This document shows, piece after piece, positions 5,076 through 12,601 of a stretch of 15,569 nt of DNA. The position numbers were made by a program, and so were the translations under genes. Positions within the stretch are counted from its first letter, which is position 1. Every line of letters begins with the position of its first letter. The notes under the pieces were generated by a model. It did no database searches. It saw nothing but the letters and a program-made list of their open reading frames with translations, and had not been told where the DNA came from. Origin of the DNA: Nitrososphaeria archaeon (lineage in GTDB: Archaea > Thermoproteota > Nitrososphaeria > JACIWG01); contig JACIWG010000018.1 of assembly GCA_014361085.1 (NCBI GenBank), positions 1 to 15,569 on the forward strand, in the 5' to 3' direction.

Positions 5076-6833
5076 TTGAGTCAGTTTGGTGGAATACTTA
5101 ATAGGATAAGAGATGTTTTATATGAGCCTTTAGCAAAAATTATCTTATCCTACACCAAATTTTTTAAAGATCTTATGAAAGTTTTCGCTAACATTAATAG
5201 TTATGTTTCAAGATATTATGTTCCAAGAACATTTGCACCAGCAATAGGTGTTTCAGCTCCAATAGAAAGGGTTAGAGAAGAGGTTTTTGAACCATTACAG
5301 AGAACAGAAGTTATTCCAAGAATATCTTATACAATAAACCTGCTAAGAAGGATTATAGCAAGTAGGCAGGCGACAGCAACACAGAATATAGTGAAAACGG
5401 TTGAAGTACCAGAAGGTTTAAGTGAATCATACAAGATTATGGGAGAAAGCGTATCAAATATTATGCAGTTGGAGAAAAGTTTAGGCAAATATGTTATAGG
5501 AAAGGGGGTTTCAAGAGAGACCACTGGAATAGAGTATCCTGTACCAGAACATGCTATGGGAGAGGGAATAGAGTATAGGGAAAGAGTGGTGCCTAGGACG
5601 AGGGTTGAGGGTGAAGTAAAACCTGCAAAGGAAATGATGGCAGTGCCCCAGGCAAAGGCTGTAGAAAAACCTATTGAAACAACTAGGGAGAAGATGCTTG
5701 AGATTAGGCAGGAATGGAGTGAACCATTTAAGTATATAGGCAATTTAATGAACATTCTAACCCAATTGGGCAGCCAATTGCCTGGAAAAGGATATTTTAT
5801 TCCAACAAAATTTATGATGCCAGAAGAATTGTTCACAAGATACTATATGTTCAGCCCGTTAAGTGAGGCTGTAGAAAGGTTAGAGGGTGTGGACTTCACG
5901 TTTATTCAGACACTGGCCCAGAAGACTTTAACAGAATATGGTGTGTTAGAAGAAAGGGTTCCAGCGGTAGAGGAGATAGTAGGTTATCCCATGAGCGAAT
6001 ACAAGAGTATATTTGGTATCCCATACATTATCTCATATTTCCTTTGGACAGGTCAGGCACCAAGATTCCAGGAAATATTTTCTAAAACATTGTCGTATAG
6101 TCTACAGCAAGCATATCCAAGCATAAGAGAGGAAATGGGTCTAGAAACAATAAGATCAGTTTTCACGTCAACACCATTAACCCACTACATTAGAGCTTTG
6201 GTTAAAGAGTATCCATTCTATATTTACAGAGCGCCAGAAGTAGCTTACATGCTAACATTACCTTATATTGGCTCAAGCATGTTAGTGGAAGCGTACAAGC
6301 AGATGGGTAGAGTGTATCCACCAGAACATGCGGGTTTAAAGATAGAAGAGTTTGCTGGAAAAGCTGTTTTCACAAAAGTCTTGAATATCCTAGAAACGTT
6401 ACCAGCATTGGTTCAAGAGACAGAGGCTGTAAAATATGTTGGCCTAGAAGCATACTATCCACTATCGATAATGTCCAAACATTTTCTCCAAAACCTTATA
6501 CAATTGTACGATAGACTATTGTATGAGGTTAAAGTTGTAAGACCTTCAGAGCTTTCTCCAATGGTGACAGCAGCATCCCAGTTTCTGGAAACTTCAAGAA
6601 TATTCAGAATGGCTGAAGAGGAAGCAAGACGGGAGACATTACCTTCAGCCCTAAGACAGCCTTACACAATACAGCCAGCATATCCAAGCAGGACACTAAT
6701 GGAGCGTGAGATACAGAACATTTTCAATATAACAGTTCCAGAGGGGGCGGAAGTAGACATGTGGGAGCTTGAAAGAAAGATTACACAGATATTGAGAGAA
6801 CAGTTTAGGAGATATTATGGCCCAATATTTTGA
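5076..6833 (+). CDS. Probable tail tape measure protein
   Basis: This 585-residue protein is predicted mostly helical and lies directly after the chaperone pair and before the baseplate genes, which is the tape measure position. I see no catalytic motif. Residues about 162-208 form a low-complexity charged linker (RVEGEVKPAKEMMAVPQAKAV...). Segments near 113-140 (LSESYKIMG...) and 212-240 (WSEPFKYIG...) resemble each other, hinting at a repeated helical unit. The C-terminus (VDMWELERKITQILREQFRRYY) is an amphipathic helix of the kind that ends many tape measures. It has no obvious glycine-rich transmembrane block, unlike many phage tape measures. If about 1.5 angstrom of tail per residue holds, the tail would be some 85-90 nm. 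The start is TTG, fixed by GAGGAGG at 5061-5067, eight bases upstream. The role is inferred from context, not from a recognised domain. Confidence 0.6.
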   Translation: MSQFGGILNRIRDVLYEPLAKIILSYTKFFKDLMKVFANINSYVSRYYVPRTFAPAIGVSAPIERVREEVFEPLQRTEVIPRISYTINLLRRIIASRQATATQNIVKTVEVPEGLSESYKIMGESVSNIMQLEKSLGKYVIGKGVSRETTGIEYPVPEHAMGEGIEYRERVVPRTRVEGEVKPAKEMMAVPQAKAVEKPIETTREKMLEIRQEWSEPFKYIGNLMNILTQLGSQLPGKGYFIPTKFMMPEELFTRYYMFSPLSEAVERLEGVDFTFIQTLAQKTLTEYGVLEERVPAVEEIVGYPMSEYKSIFGIPYIISYFLWTGQAPRFQEIFSKTLSYSLQQAYPSIREEMGLETIRSVFTSTPLTHYIRALVKEYPFYIYRAPEVAYMLTLPYIGSSMLVEAYKQMGRVYPPEHAGLKIEEFAGKAVFTKVLNILETLPALVQETEAVKYVGLEAYYPLSIMSKHFLQNLIQLYDRLLYEVKVVRPSELSPMVTAASQFLETSRIFRMAEEEARRETLPSALRQPYTIQPAYPSRTLMEREIQNIFNITVPEGAEVDMWELERKITQILREQFRRYYGPIF

Positions 6834-6842
6834 AGGTGAAAT

Positions 6843-7349
6843 ATGTTGAATATAAAATTGGATGACCTAGAACTCGTAAAACGTGAAGACAAGGATGGAG
6901 TTATATTAGAGACAAGGAGCATAATTAATGTTACATTATCTAACAGGAGACAGGTTTACGAGATAAAGGTACCAGGATATGATGGAAGTGTATTCCAGGA
7001 CTTTGGAAGATATCCTGTAACCATTGTAGTGGAGGGACTATTAACTGGACCAAATTCGAAGAACACGTTCAAAGACCTGAGTTCCAAGTTCAGACTCGGT
7101 AAACCAGTACAGTTTGTTTCAGACATACCGTCTATTACAGAGGTTTCGGAGGTAGTGATAGAAAGCTTTAGGGCTGCGATAGTAAGCTCTTCACCTACAA
7201 GCTACTGGTACATTTTAGTCTTGAAAGAGCATAAGAGTGTTAAGCAGGAGGAGAAGGAGGCTCCAAGCCAGGAGGAGACTGCAAAGGAGGAGACAGAGTC
7301 CATGATTAAAGAGGTTTATGATATGATTAGGAAAGAGAAGGGGAAGTGA
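6843..7349 (+). CDS. Tube-to-baseplate adaptor (DNA-circularisation N-domain / gp53-like)
   Basis: This is a 168-residue protein. Its first ~120 residues follow the pattern of the N-terminal domain of Mu-type 'DNA circularisation' proteins and gp53/Afp7-like baseplate components. The segments are YEIKVPGYDGSVFQDFGRYPVTIVVEG, then LSSKFRLGKPVQFVSD, then VVIESFRAAIVSS..WYILVLKEH. In contractile tails such proteins connect the last tube ring or hub to the wedges. The remaining ~45 residues are a highly charged, E/K-rich tail (KQEEKEAPSQEETAKEE...) likely to be disordered or helical. I see no LysM peptidoglycan-binding repeat, which fits an archaeal host without murein. Position between tape measure and gpD-like hub matches Mu gene order. 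GGTGA at 6835-6839 sits just before ATG 6843. Confidence 0.6.
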   Translation: MLNIKLDDLELVKREDKDGVILETRSIINVTLSNRRQVYEIKVPGYDGSVFQDFGRYPVTIVVEGLLTGPNSKNTFKDLSSKFRLGKPVQFVSDIPSITEVSEVVIESFRAAIVSSSPTSYWYILVLKEHKSVKQEEKEAPSQEETAKEETESMIKEVYDMIRKEKGK

Positions 7350-8350
7350 AAATGTATTATCCGAACTTTGAGATAACAGTCGGCTCGAAAACGTTTACAC
7401 CTTCTACAACAAAAATTTTTGATATAAGGGTAAAATGTGGACTATGCCCTAAAGTTGATTCAGTAGAATTAACATTAACACGAGATGATGAAACGGAGAA
7501 GGTTCAGAGGGGAGAAAATGTTATCGTGAAAGCAGGATACGAGGACAAGCTTCAAACAGTATTTTCTGGAACAGTTGACTTGATAGAGAAAGGTTTCAGG
7601 CAGATAAGATTTTATGCACTAAACCGTGCATTCCATCTTACAGTATTTAGACTAAATAGGGTGTACCTTAACCAGACAGCAGGGAACATTGTTTCAGACA
7701 TTTTGGACAAATTAAATAAGAGGCTTGTCGAAGAAGGTGAAGAGACCATAGATTATGAGAAGATAATGGATGGGATAATGTTCCCATACTATGTCATAGG
7801 AGAAAACATTTGCGCGTACGAGCATATGGCAAGGTTAGCTGAAAAATCAAACTATATATGCTATACTACGCCAGAAGGACTACTAAACTTTAGAGAGTAC
7901 GAGAGAAAGGAACCTTATATACTTAAATATGGAGAAAATATAATAGAAATAAGTTTGGTTAAATTGCTTAATCCAATCGGTTGTATAACAGTTTATGGAG
8001 AAAGCCCATCAAGCTGGGCGGGAAGAGAGACATTTCACTGGCTTTCAAAAAAAGATTATTCGGGAACATCTGGAAAAGGAGTTCACGAGCTTATTTTAAA
8101 AGACTATTCGATAAAGGACACGGACACTGTTTCGACAGTAGCAGAAAACATATACAGTAGGAGAAGAAGAGATTTTATGACATTTTTGAAAATCTTGGGA
8201 GAGCCTAAGATTAAAGTTGGCGACACGATAAAGGTGGAAAATATTTTAGGCGCCCAAGAGCCTATAGAGCTTCAGGTTGTTGAAGTAGAACATTATCTAA
8301 GCTTTAGTGAAGGGTTCACTACACTAGTTGGTGGGATGGAGGTGAAATAG
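7346..8350 (+). CDS. Baseplate hub protein (gpD / T4 gp27 / Mu gp44-like)
   Basis: This 334-residue protein would form the trimeric hub that carries the spike and meets the tube. Recognisable features are an N-terminal two-strand barrel region (FDIRVKCGLCPKVDSVELTLTRDD, residues about 24-50), then VFSGTVDLIEKGFRQIRFYALNRAFHL (about 72-98), which is the usual 'G-x-V ... D' segment. QTAGNIVSDIL is the helix that recurs in this family. The second barrel lies in the C-terminal third (KIKVGDTIKVENILG...VVEVEHYLSFSEGFTTLVGG). Length is near that of phage GpD proteins. The GTG at 7346 overlaps the previous stop (GTGA); ATG 7352 is an equally possible start two codons in. It is followed directly by the spike gene, its structural partner. 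Its end (ATGGAGGTGAAATAG) encodes the ribosome binding site for the spike. Confidence 0.8.
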   Translation: MKMYYPNFEITVGSKTFTPSTTKIFDIRVKCGLCPKVDSVELTLTRDDETEKVQRGENVIVKAGYEDKLQTVFSGTVDLIEKGFRQIRFYALNRAFHLTVFRLNRVYLNQTAGNIVSDILDKLNKRLVEEGEETIDYEKIMDGIMFPYYVIGENICAYEHMARLAEKSNYICYTTPEGLLNFREYERKEPYILKYGENIIEISLVKLLNPIGCITVYGESPSSWAGRETFHWLSKKDYSGTSGKGVHELILKDYSIKDTDTVSTVAENIYSRRRRDFMTFLKILGEPKIKVGDTIKVENILGAQEPIELQVVEVEHYLSFSEGFTTLVGGMEVK

Positions 8351-8351
8351 T

Positions 8352-9071
8352 TTGAGTATAGTGGAGCTTATCAGAAAGATAGCTGAAAACGAGGCTAAAA
8401 AAATTTATACGATAGAATTGGGTGTCGTAACATCAGTCTTCCCACACAGTACACCAAACGATAAAGACAATTACGAATGCAATGTTAAGATTAAGGGTGG
8501 GAAAATAGAGCTCCAACATGTCCAGATTGCGACACAAGTTATAGGCCTAGCATGTCCTCCAAGAGTCGGAGACCTTGTCCTAGTATCGTTTGTTAACGGA
8601 GACATAAATCTACCAGTTATAATAGGGAGACTCTATAATGACGAGGACAGGCCTCCAGTAAACGATTTAGAAGAAATAGTCTTTGTACCACCTTATACAA
8701 AAAATGCTAATAAAAGGAGGATATATTTAGAGTTTCCAGAAGGGACAATGATAAAGATCACTGACGAGGATGTGATGGTAAAGACAGGAGAAACAAAGGT
8801 TATAGTACACAAGGACGGGGATGTTGTGATAGAATCTAAGGCAGACGTTGTTGTTAAAGCAAAAGGGAATACAAAAATTTCCTCTGGAGGAACACTTTCA
8901 CTTTCAGCTTCAAAGATAAAGGTTGAAAGCGATAAGGAGCTTGAAGTTAACGCTGGAGCTGATTTGAAGATAAACACAGACGCTAACTTCAAGCTAACAT
9001 CTTCAACTGACATGAACATTGAAGCAAGTGGTAGAATGACGATAAAGGGTGCAACAGTGAACATAAACTAG
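8352..9071 (+). CDS. Baseplate spike protein (gpV / gp45 / VgrG-type, OB fold plus beta-helix)
   Basis: This 239-residue protein would form the central membrane-piercing spike as a trimer. Residues about 18-95 make the OB-fold part (ELGVVTSVFPHS ... YECNVKIKGG ... CPPRVGDLVLVSFVNGDINLPVIIGRLYND), including the typical 'P..GD.V.V.F..GD...PvvlG.lyn' pattern. From about 120 to the end are short repeated strands of 8-10 residues (VMVKTGETKVIVHKDGDVVI; VVVKAKGNTKISSGG; MTIKGATVNIN), the expected triple-stranded beta-prism or needle. The ending resembles VgrG and Mu gp45 needle tips. I see no lysozyme domain and no HxH iron-binding tip. A separate PAAR cap gene is not visible nearby. TTG 8352 is set by a strong GGAGGTGA at 8338-8345, six bases upstream. 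Confidence 0.85.
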   Translation: MSIVELIRKIAENEAKKIYTIELGVVTSVFPHSTPNDKDNYECNVKIKGGKIELQHVQIATQVIGLACPPRVGDLVLVSFVNGDINLPVIIGRLYNDEDRPPVNDLEEIVFVPPYTKNANKRRIYLEFPEGTMIKITDEDVMVKTGETKVIVHKDGDVVIESKADVVVKAKGNTKISSGGTLSLSASKIKVESDKELEVNAGADLKINTDANFKLTSSTDMNIEASGRMTIKGATVNIN

Positions 9072-9080
9072 GGTGATATA

Positions 9081-9488
9081 ATGTCGTTAAAATCTGACCT
9101 AAAACTAAAGTTTGACGAGGCAGGTGCAGACCTTCAAGTAAAGGATGGAGACATACAGCTTGCACATGAAGAAGAAAATCTTGCACAGGCGATAGTGCAT
9201 AGGCTAATGACGGACGTCGGCGAGTTAGAGGAACTAGGCCACCCAGACTATGGGTCAAGATTATATGACCTTCTAGGACAACCTAACACTGAGGAAACAA
9301 GAAGCCTTGCAAGAACATATGTGCTTGAAGCACTATCAAGAGAGCCTAGGATCAAGGAAATCGTTAGCGTCACGGTCACACCCAACAGCTTAGACTTGAA
9401 CAGGATAGATATTGAAATCATTGTTATACCTGTTGGAAAAAGAAGGCCTTTGACAGTATTCTATTCAATGTTATTGGAGGTGGTTTAG
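9081..9488 (+). CDS. Baseplate wedge protein, GPW/gp25 family
   Basis: This 135-residue protein fits the gp25 family in length and motif. Residues 52-70 read LGHPDYGSRLYDLLGQPNT, the conserved 'G.P.fGs.L..ll' segment. It is followed by TRSLARTYVLEALSREPRI, the helix that leads into the closing strands (VSVTVTPN..DLNRIDIEIIVIP). In contractile tails this small protein joins the wedge to the sheath and helps nucleate sheath assembly. The preceding IVHRLMTDVGEL matches the family's N-terminal helix. GGGTGA at 9071-9076 precedes ATG 9081. Its neighbours are the spike upstream and baseplate J downstream, the same order as P2 V-W-J and Mu 45-46-47. The last codons contain GGAGGTGG, which serves the next gene. 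Confidence 0.9.
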   Translation: MSLKSDLKLKFDEAGADLQVKDGDIQLAHEEENLAQAIVHRLMTDVGELEELGHPDYGSRLYDLLGQPNTEETRSLARTYVLEALSREPRIKEIVSVTVTPNSLDLNRIDIEIIVIPVGKRRPLTVFYSMLLEVV

Positions 9489-11048
9489 ATGCCTATTGAA
9501 AAGAAAACCTTCCAGCAGATTGTTGGAGAAATGCTTAAAATGTTGAGTGAGGCGACAGAAGAGTTCGTTTACTCAAAAAATGTTGTAAGATACAGTTTAC
9601 CCGGAAAAGTTTTAGACGTGACCTCAGTTGAGGGAACAGTTAACGGTGTAACGAGGACTTTTGTAAGAGATGTAGACTACAAGTTTTATGAAAACTATAT
9701 TGAGTGGGTTTATGGAGGAATTAGACCTGACGATGGAACAAAATTTATTGTAACATACAAGCCTGAAAGGGTTGAGATAACCGACACTTCCCCAGGAAGT
9801 GTTGTTAGAACACTGCTAGAGGCTGTTGGAAGAGAAATAGAGTACCTTAACCTTTTGATAGAGCAGGCTTACTATTCAGGCTTCATAGACACGGCTTCAG
9901 GAGAATCACTAGATCTTGTTGTAGCCATACTTGGAATAAGGAGAAAGCCTCCGCAACCAGCTTCAGGTTATGTCACATTCGGTAGAAGGTCTGAACCTGA
10001 AACAATTCAAGTTAATGGTGAAATAATATTCTATGATGGTTCAGTAGAATATGTTTTAAAGAACAGGTTTGTCAAGGAAGTCTCGAAAGTTAAGGGAATA
10101 TCGAATGGGGTTGCAACTGAGTTTAGAAGTGAAGCCGATTACATTATTTCAGGAAACAGGATAAGATGGCTTCCTACAGGAAGAAGGCCGGATCAGGGGA
10201 CAACCTTCACAGTAGACTATACTGCATACCGTGAAATTTCTATTCCAAAGGGAACAAGGGTTTCAACATATTCTCCTAAACCAGAGGAGATCATAACATA
10301 TATTACAGTAGAGGATTCGATACTCAAGCCTACTTCGGAGGAAAGTTGGGAAGCTGATGTTCCAATAGTCTGCACGGTTCCAGGGCCAAGGGGAAACGTT
10401 TTAGCAGGTTCAATAACAGTACTACCGCAGCCTCTTGTAGGAATAGAGTATGTGATAAACAAGGTTGACATAACAGGAGGAGTTGATGCTGAAAGTGATA
10501 GAGAACTAAGGGATAGGGCAAAGCGTGCACTAGAAATAGCTGGAAAAGCAACACTGCCATCCCTTGAAACAACAATAAAGTCTGTTGAGGGAGTAAGCTC
10601 GGTGCTCGTGAAAGAGGCTGTAGATAATGTTCCAGGGATAATAAAGGTTATTGTGGACGGAGGGAATGCTGAGAAAATTGTTGAGGCAATAGAGAAGACA
10701 AGGGCTGCCGGTATAAAGGTTGAATTTTCAAGGCCTAAACCAGTTTACGTTGACGTGGACATAACATTGGTTTTAGAAAAGAAGGTTCCAGAGGCAGAGG
10801 TCTCGAGAAAAGTTGAAGAAAATGTTAGAAGCTATCTTTCAAGCCTAAAGATTGGAGAAGATGTACTATTCTATAAGGTTGCAGCACTCGCACTTGCTGT
10901 AGAAGGAGTGAAAGATATAGCTGAAATCGTTATAGGAGCACAGAGGGATGAAGCTGTAGTGAGAAGCGAGAAAGAAAATATTGTGGTAAGCGACGAGGAA
11001 AAGGTTCTGGCGAGAAATGTTAGAATCTCGTACAGGAGGGTTGAGTAG
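9489..11048 (+). CDS. Baseplate wedge protein, J-like (gp47 / gp6 family), with two internal beta modules
   Basis: This 519-residue baseplate J protein would form the wedge ring that opens during contraction. The family core is clear: SPGSVVRTLLEAVGREIEYLNLLIEQAY (101-128), SGESLDLVVAILGIRR (137-152), YREISIPKGTRVST (247-260), then TGGVDAESDRELRDRAKRAL and the ferredoxin-like C-terminal repeats (VKEAVDNVPGIIKVIVDGG; VDVDITLVLEKKVPEAEV). Two copies of a roughly 47-residue strand module are inserted at about 43-90 and 198-244. They share V..V.G..NGV...F....DY....N.I.W...G.RPD.GT.F.V.Y, about 21 of 47 identical by eye. This lengthens the protein relative to typical gpJ (about 300-400 residues). 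The start ATG directly follows the previous stop, with GGAGGTGG upstream. Identity is secure; the role of the repeated modules is unknown. Confidence 0.9.
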   Translation: MPIEKKTFQQIVGEMLKMLSEATEEFVYSKNVVRYSLPGKVLDVTSVEGTVNGVTRTFVRDVDYKFYENYIEWVYGGIRPDDGTKFIVTYKPERVEITDTSPGSVVRTLLEAVGREIEYLNLLIEQAYYSGFIDTASGESLDLVVAILGIRRKPPQPASGYVTFGRRSEPETIQVNGEIIFYDGSVEYVLKNRFVKEVSKVKGISNGVATEFRSEADYIISGNRIRWLPTGRRPDQGTTFTVDYTAYREISIPKGTRVSTYSPKPEEIITYITVEDSILKPTSEESWEADVPIVCTVPGPRGNVLAGSITVLPQPLVGIEYVINKVDITGGVDAESDRELRDRAKRALEIAGKATLPSLETTIKSVEGVSSVLVKEAVDNVPGIIKVIVDGGNAEKIVEAIEKTRAAGIKVEFSRPKPVYVDVDITLVLEKKVPEAEVSRKVEENVRSYLSSLKIGEDVLFYKVAALALAVEGVKDIAEIVIGAQRDEAVVRSEKENIVVSDEEKVLARNVRISYRRVE

Positions 11049-11052
11049 ATTG
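11035..11052 (+). promoter_or_regulatory. Ribosome binding site that fixes TTG 11050 as a start
   Basis: GGAGG at 11035-11039, inside the last codons of the baseplate J gene, lies ten bases before an in-frame TTG at 11050-11052. The longer frame opening at ATG 11017 would overlap gpJ by 32 bases and has no such site. An in-frame TTG at 11041 is too close to GGAGG. Confidence 0.6.
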
Positions 11053-11943
11053 TCTAGTTCAGACAAAATATTTTCTCGCCTACCAGACTTTTACAAGTAT
11101 TGGGTTAAGTCTTCAATAATCTTTAAACTTGTTAAGGCAATAGGAACAGAACTCGATCATACCAAGAAATCAGTATATAATATGATGCTTTCCCACTGGA
11201 TAGAGACAGCTTCAAACGGTGACCTGGATCTAATGGGCTCAATATTTAACCTAAAAAGGATAGAGGGTGAAGATGATGAAAGGTTTAGGAGTAGAATTGT
11301 TAGGGCAATAGTAGATTTTACAGGAGGGGGAACACTATACTCCATATCTTCCATGCTAAAGAACATGATTGGAGAGGAAGTTCAGATAGTAGAAAACCCC
11401 CCGACTGAAGCAGCTTATGAAGTTAACGTGATGTCAGGGGACACTTGGACTCTAGGCAGTGAGAGTGTAGAGGAAAAGGTTATACCCACTATAGAAATCG
11501 AGGCATCAGATAGGATAGAAAATCCTTCAATATCAAATCTTGACTTCGACACTTACATAAACATTAAAGGGGTGTTCGAGAAGGGGGACAAAATAGTTAT
11601 AGAAAAAGATAAATGTTATCTTAATAATGTTGAATTAAGTGGAAGGCTTGAGTCTAAAACACTGTTCTTGCATAGAAGGGCTTCAACATGGAAATATTCT
11701 GAGCTTATAAGGGAAAAGATAGGAGTCTTCGACTCAAGCTACTTCGACGAAAGCATATTCGCAGTAAGTACGCCGAAAGCTAAAGTCAAATTCAAATGGA
11801 CAAGATTACAGCCCGCAACCATAGCCGTAAAAATAAGAAGAGAGGCTTTAAATAGAAGCAATTATACAAAGGAGTATGTGAAGGAGGTATTGAATTCTAT
11901 AAAGGCTGCTGGAGTAAAGGTAATAGTGGAGGAGGTGGAATAG
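11050..11943 (+). CDS. Tail protein I-like baseplate protein (P2 gpI / Mu gp48 type)
   Basis: This protein of about 297 residues follows baseplate J, as gpI does in P2 and gp48 in Mu, and would link wedges to fibres. The N-terminal half has the gpI-like helical pattern: SRLPDFYKYWVKSSIIFKLVKAIGTELD; a helix ending ASNGDLDLMGSIFNLKR; then GEDDERFRSRIVRAIVDFTGGGTLYSI. The last block is the 'sD..yR..i.....f..gGT...I' segment typical of baseplate proteins of this class. The middle part (NPSISNLDFDTYINIKGVFEKGDKIVIEKDKCYLNNVELSG, in short strands) resembles a distal-tail/Ig-like domain. The C-terminus returns to an alpha/beta segment (TIAVKIRREAL...VLNSIKAAGVKVIVEEVE). The TTG start is chosen from the GGAGG site. 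The ending encodes GGAGGTGG for the next gene. Confidence 0.75.
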   Translation: MSSSDKIFSRLPDFYKYWVKSSIIFKLVKAIGTELDHTKKSVYNMMLSHWIETASNGDLDLMGSIFNLKRIEGEDDERFRSRIVRAIVDFTGGGTLYSISSMLKNMIGEEVQIVENPPTEAAYEVNVMSGDTWTLGSESVEEKVIPTIEIEASDRIENPSISNLDFDTYINIKGVFEKGDKIVIEKDKCYLNNVELSGRLESKTLFLHRRASTWKYSELIREKIGVFDSSYFDESIFAVSTPKAKVKFKWTRLQPATIAVKIRREALNRSNYTKEYVKEVLNSIKAAGVKVIVEEVE

Positions 11944-12591
11944 TTGCCAAAGTTTAAGCCAATAACAAAAAAGCCTGGAGAACTTATAAAGGCTGAAGAC
12001 TGGAACAGGATACAAGAAGACATACTAAAGGATTTGGAGGAGATAGAGAAAAGTGTTGTAGAACTTAGAAAGTATGTTGAAAGCTTAACAGAAAGTTCCA
12101 CAATATTAAATCCAGCCAGTCCAGTTGGAACAAGCTATGAATTAAATGTTCCAGTGCCAGGGGAGACTGCAAGCTATATGGCAACGGTTGTAGGCCCAAT
12201 AACAAGACAATGGGCTATGGAAAAGGGGAAGGTTGGAGAAGTCTGCAGATTTGGGTTGGCAGCATACCTTGAGGTGCTAGAATATTGGGCTGGTGCAGAA
12301 GATGGTGACAAGAAGGCGTTAGATATTGTGTTCGAGTACCTTGACGGTACATCAAGTGTGCTCAGTGGACTATATGTTAACGAATGCTCAAGATTGAGGC
12401 CAAAGAATCCGGAAAACCCGTACCTAGAGTATCTGTTGTCGCCGAATGAGAGGGTCTGGTACAGGTATAGATTGAATAACCCTCACCCTGAAAAGGAAGT
12501 TTTCAATATATCGTTTAGAAAAAGTGAGCCAAACTGTATACTTAAGATAGGGAATGTTATACATTATAGGTCAAAGATGACTCCATTATGA
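11944..12591 (+). CDS. Fibre- or baseplate-attachment protein with coiled-coil N-terminus
   Basis: This 215-residue protein begins FKPITKKPGELIKAEDWNRIQEDIL. A 'G..I.a.dWN.i..ei' opening is common at the N-terminus of tail-fibre-like proteins in phage-tail loci. Residues about 17-50 (EDWNRIQEDILKDLEEIEKSVVELRKYVESL) have heptad spacing and likely form a trimeric coiled coil. From about 55 on the sequence is beta-rich with no recognised receptor-binding domain (SPVGTSYELNVPVPGETASYM ... LSPNERVWYRYRLNNPHPEKEVFNISF). This suggests a compact jelly-roll-like head. At 215 residues it is short for a fibre and may be a fibre base or a short spike. TTG 11944 follows GGAGGTGG at 11931-11938. The function is inferred from position after gpI and from the N-terminal pattern. 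Confidence 0.5.
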   Translation: MPKFKPITKKPGELIKAEDWNRIQEDILKDLEEIEKSVVELRKYVESLTESSTILNPASPVGTSYELNVPVPGETASYMATVVGPITRQWAMEKGKVGEVCRFGLAAYLEVLEYWAGAEDGDKKALDIVFEYLDGTSSVLSGLYVNECSRLRPKNPENPYLEYLLSPNERVWYRYRLNNPHPEKEVFNISFRKSEPNCILKIGNVIHYRSKMTPL

Positions 12592-12601
12592 GGTAAAGCC
12601 A

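Noticed and set aside
4429..5836. Minus-strand frames of 205 and 169 codons across the chaperone and tape measure region
   Set aside because: They cross several coupled plus-strand genes and show no motif or ribosome binding site. The operon layout explains the sequence better.
8352..9071. Lysozyme domain or LysM in the spike or adaptor
   Set aside because: No catalytic Glu-based lysozyme segment and no LysM repeat are seen. The spike is an OB fold followed directly by a beta needle.
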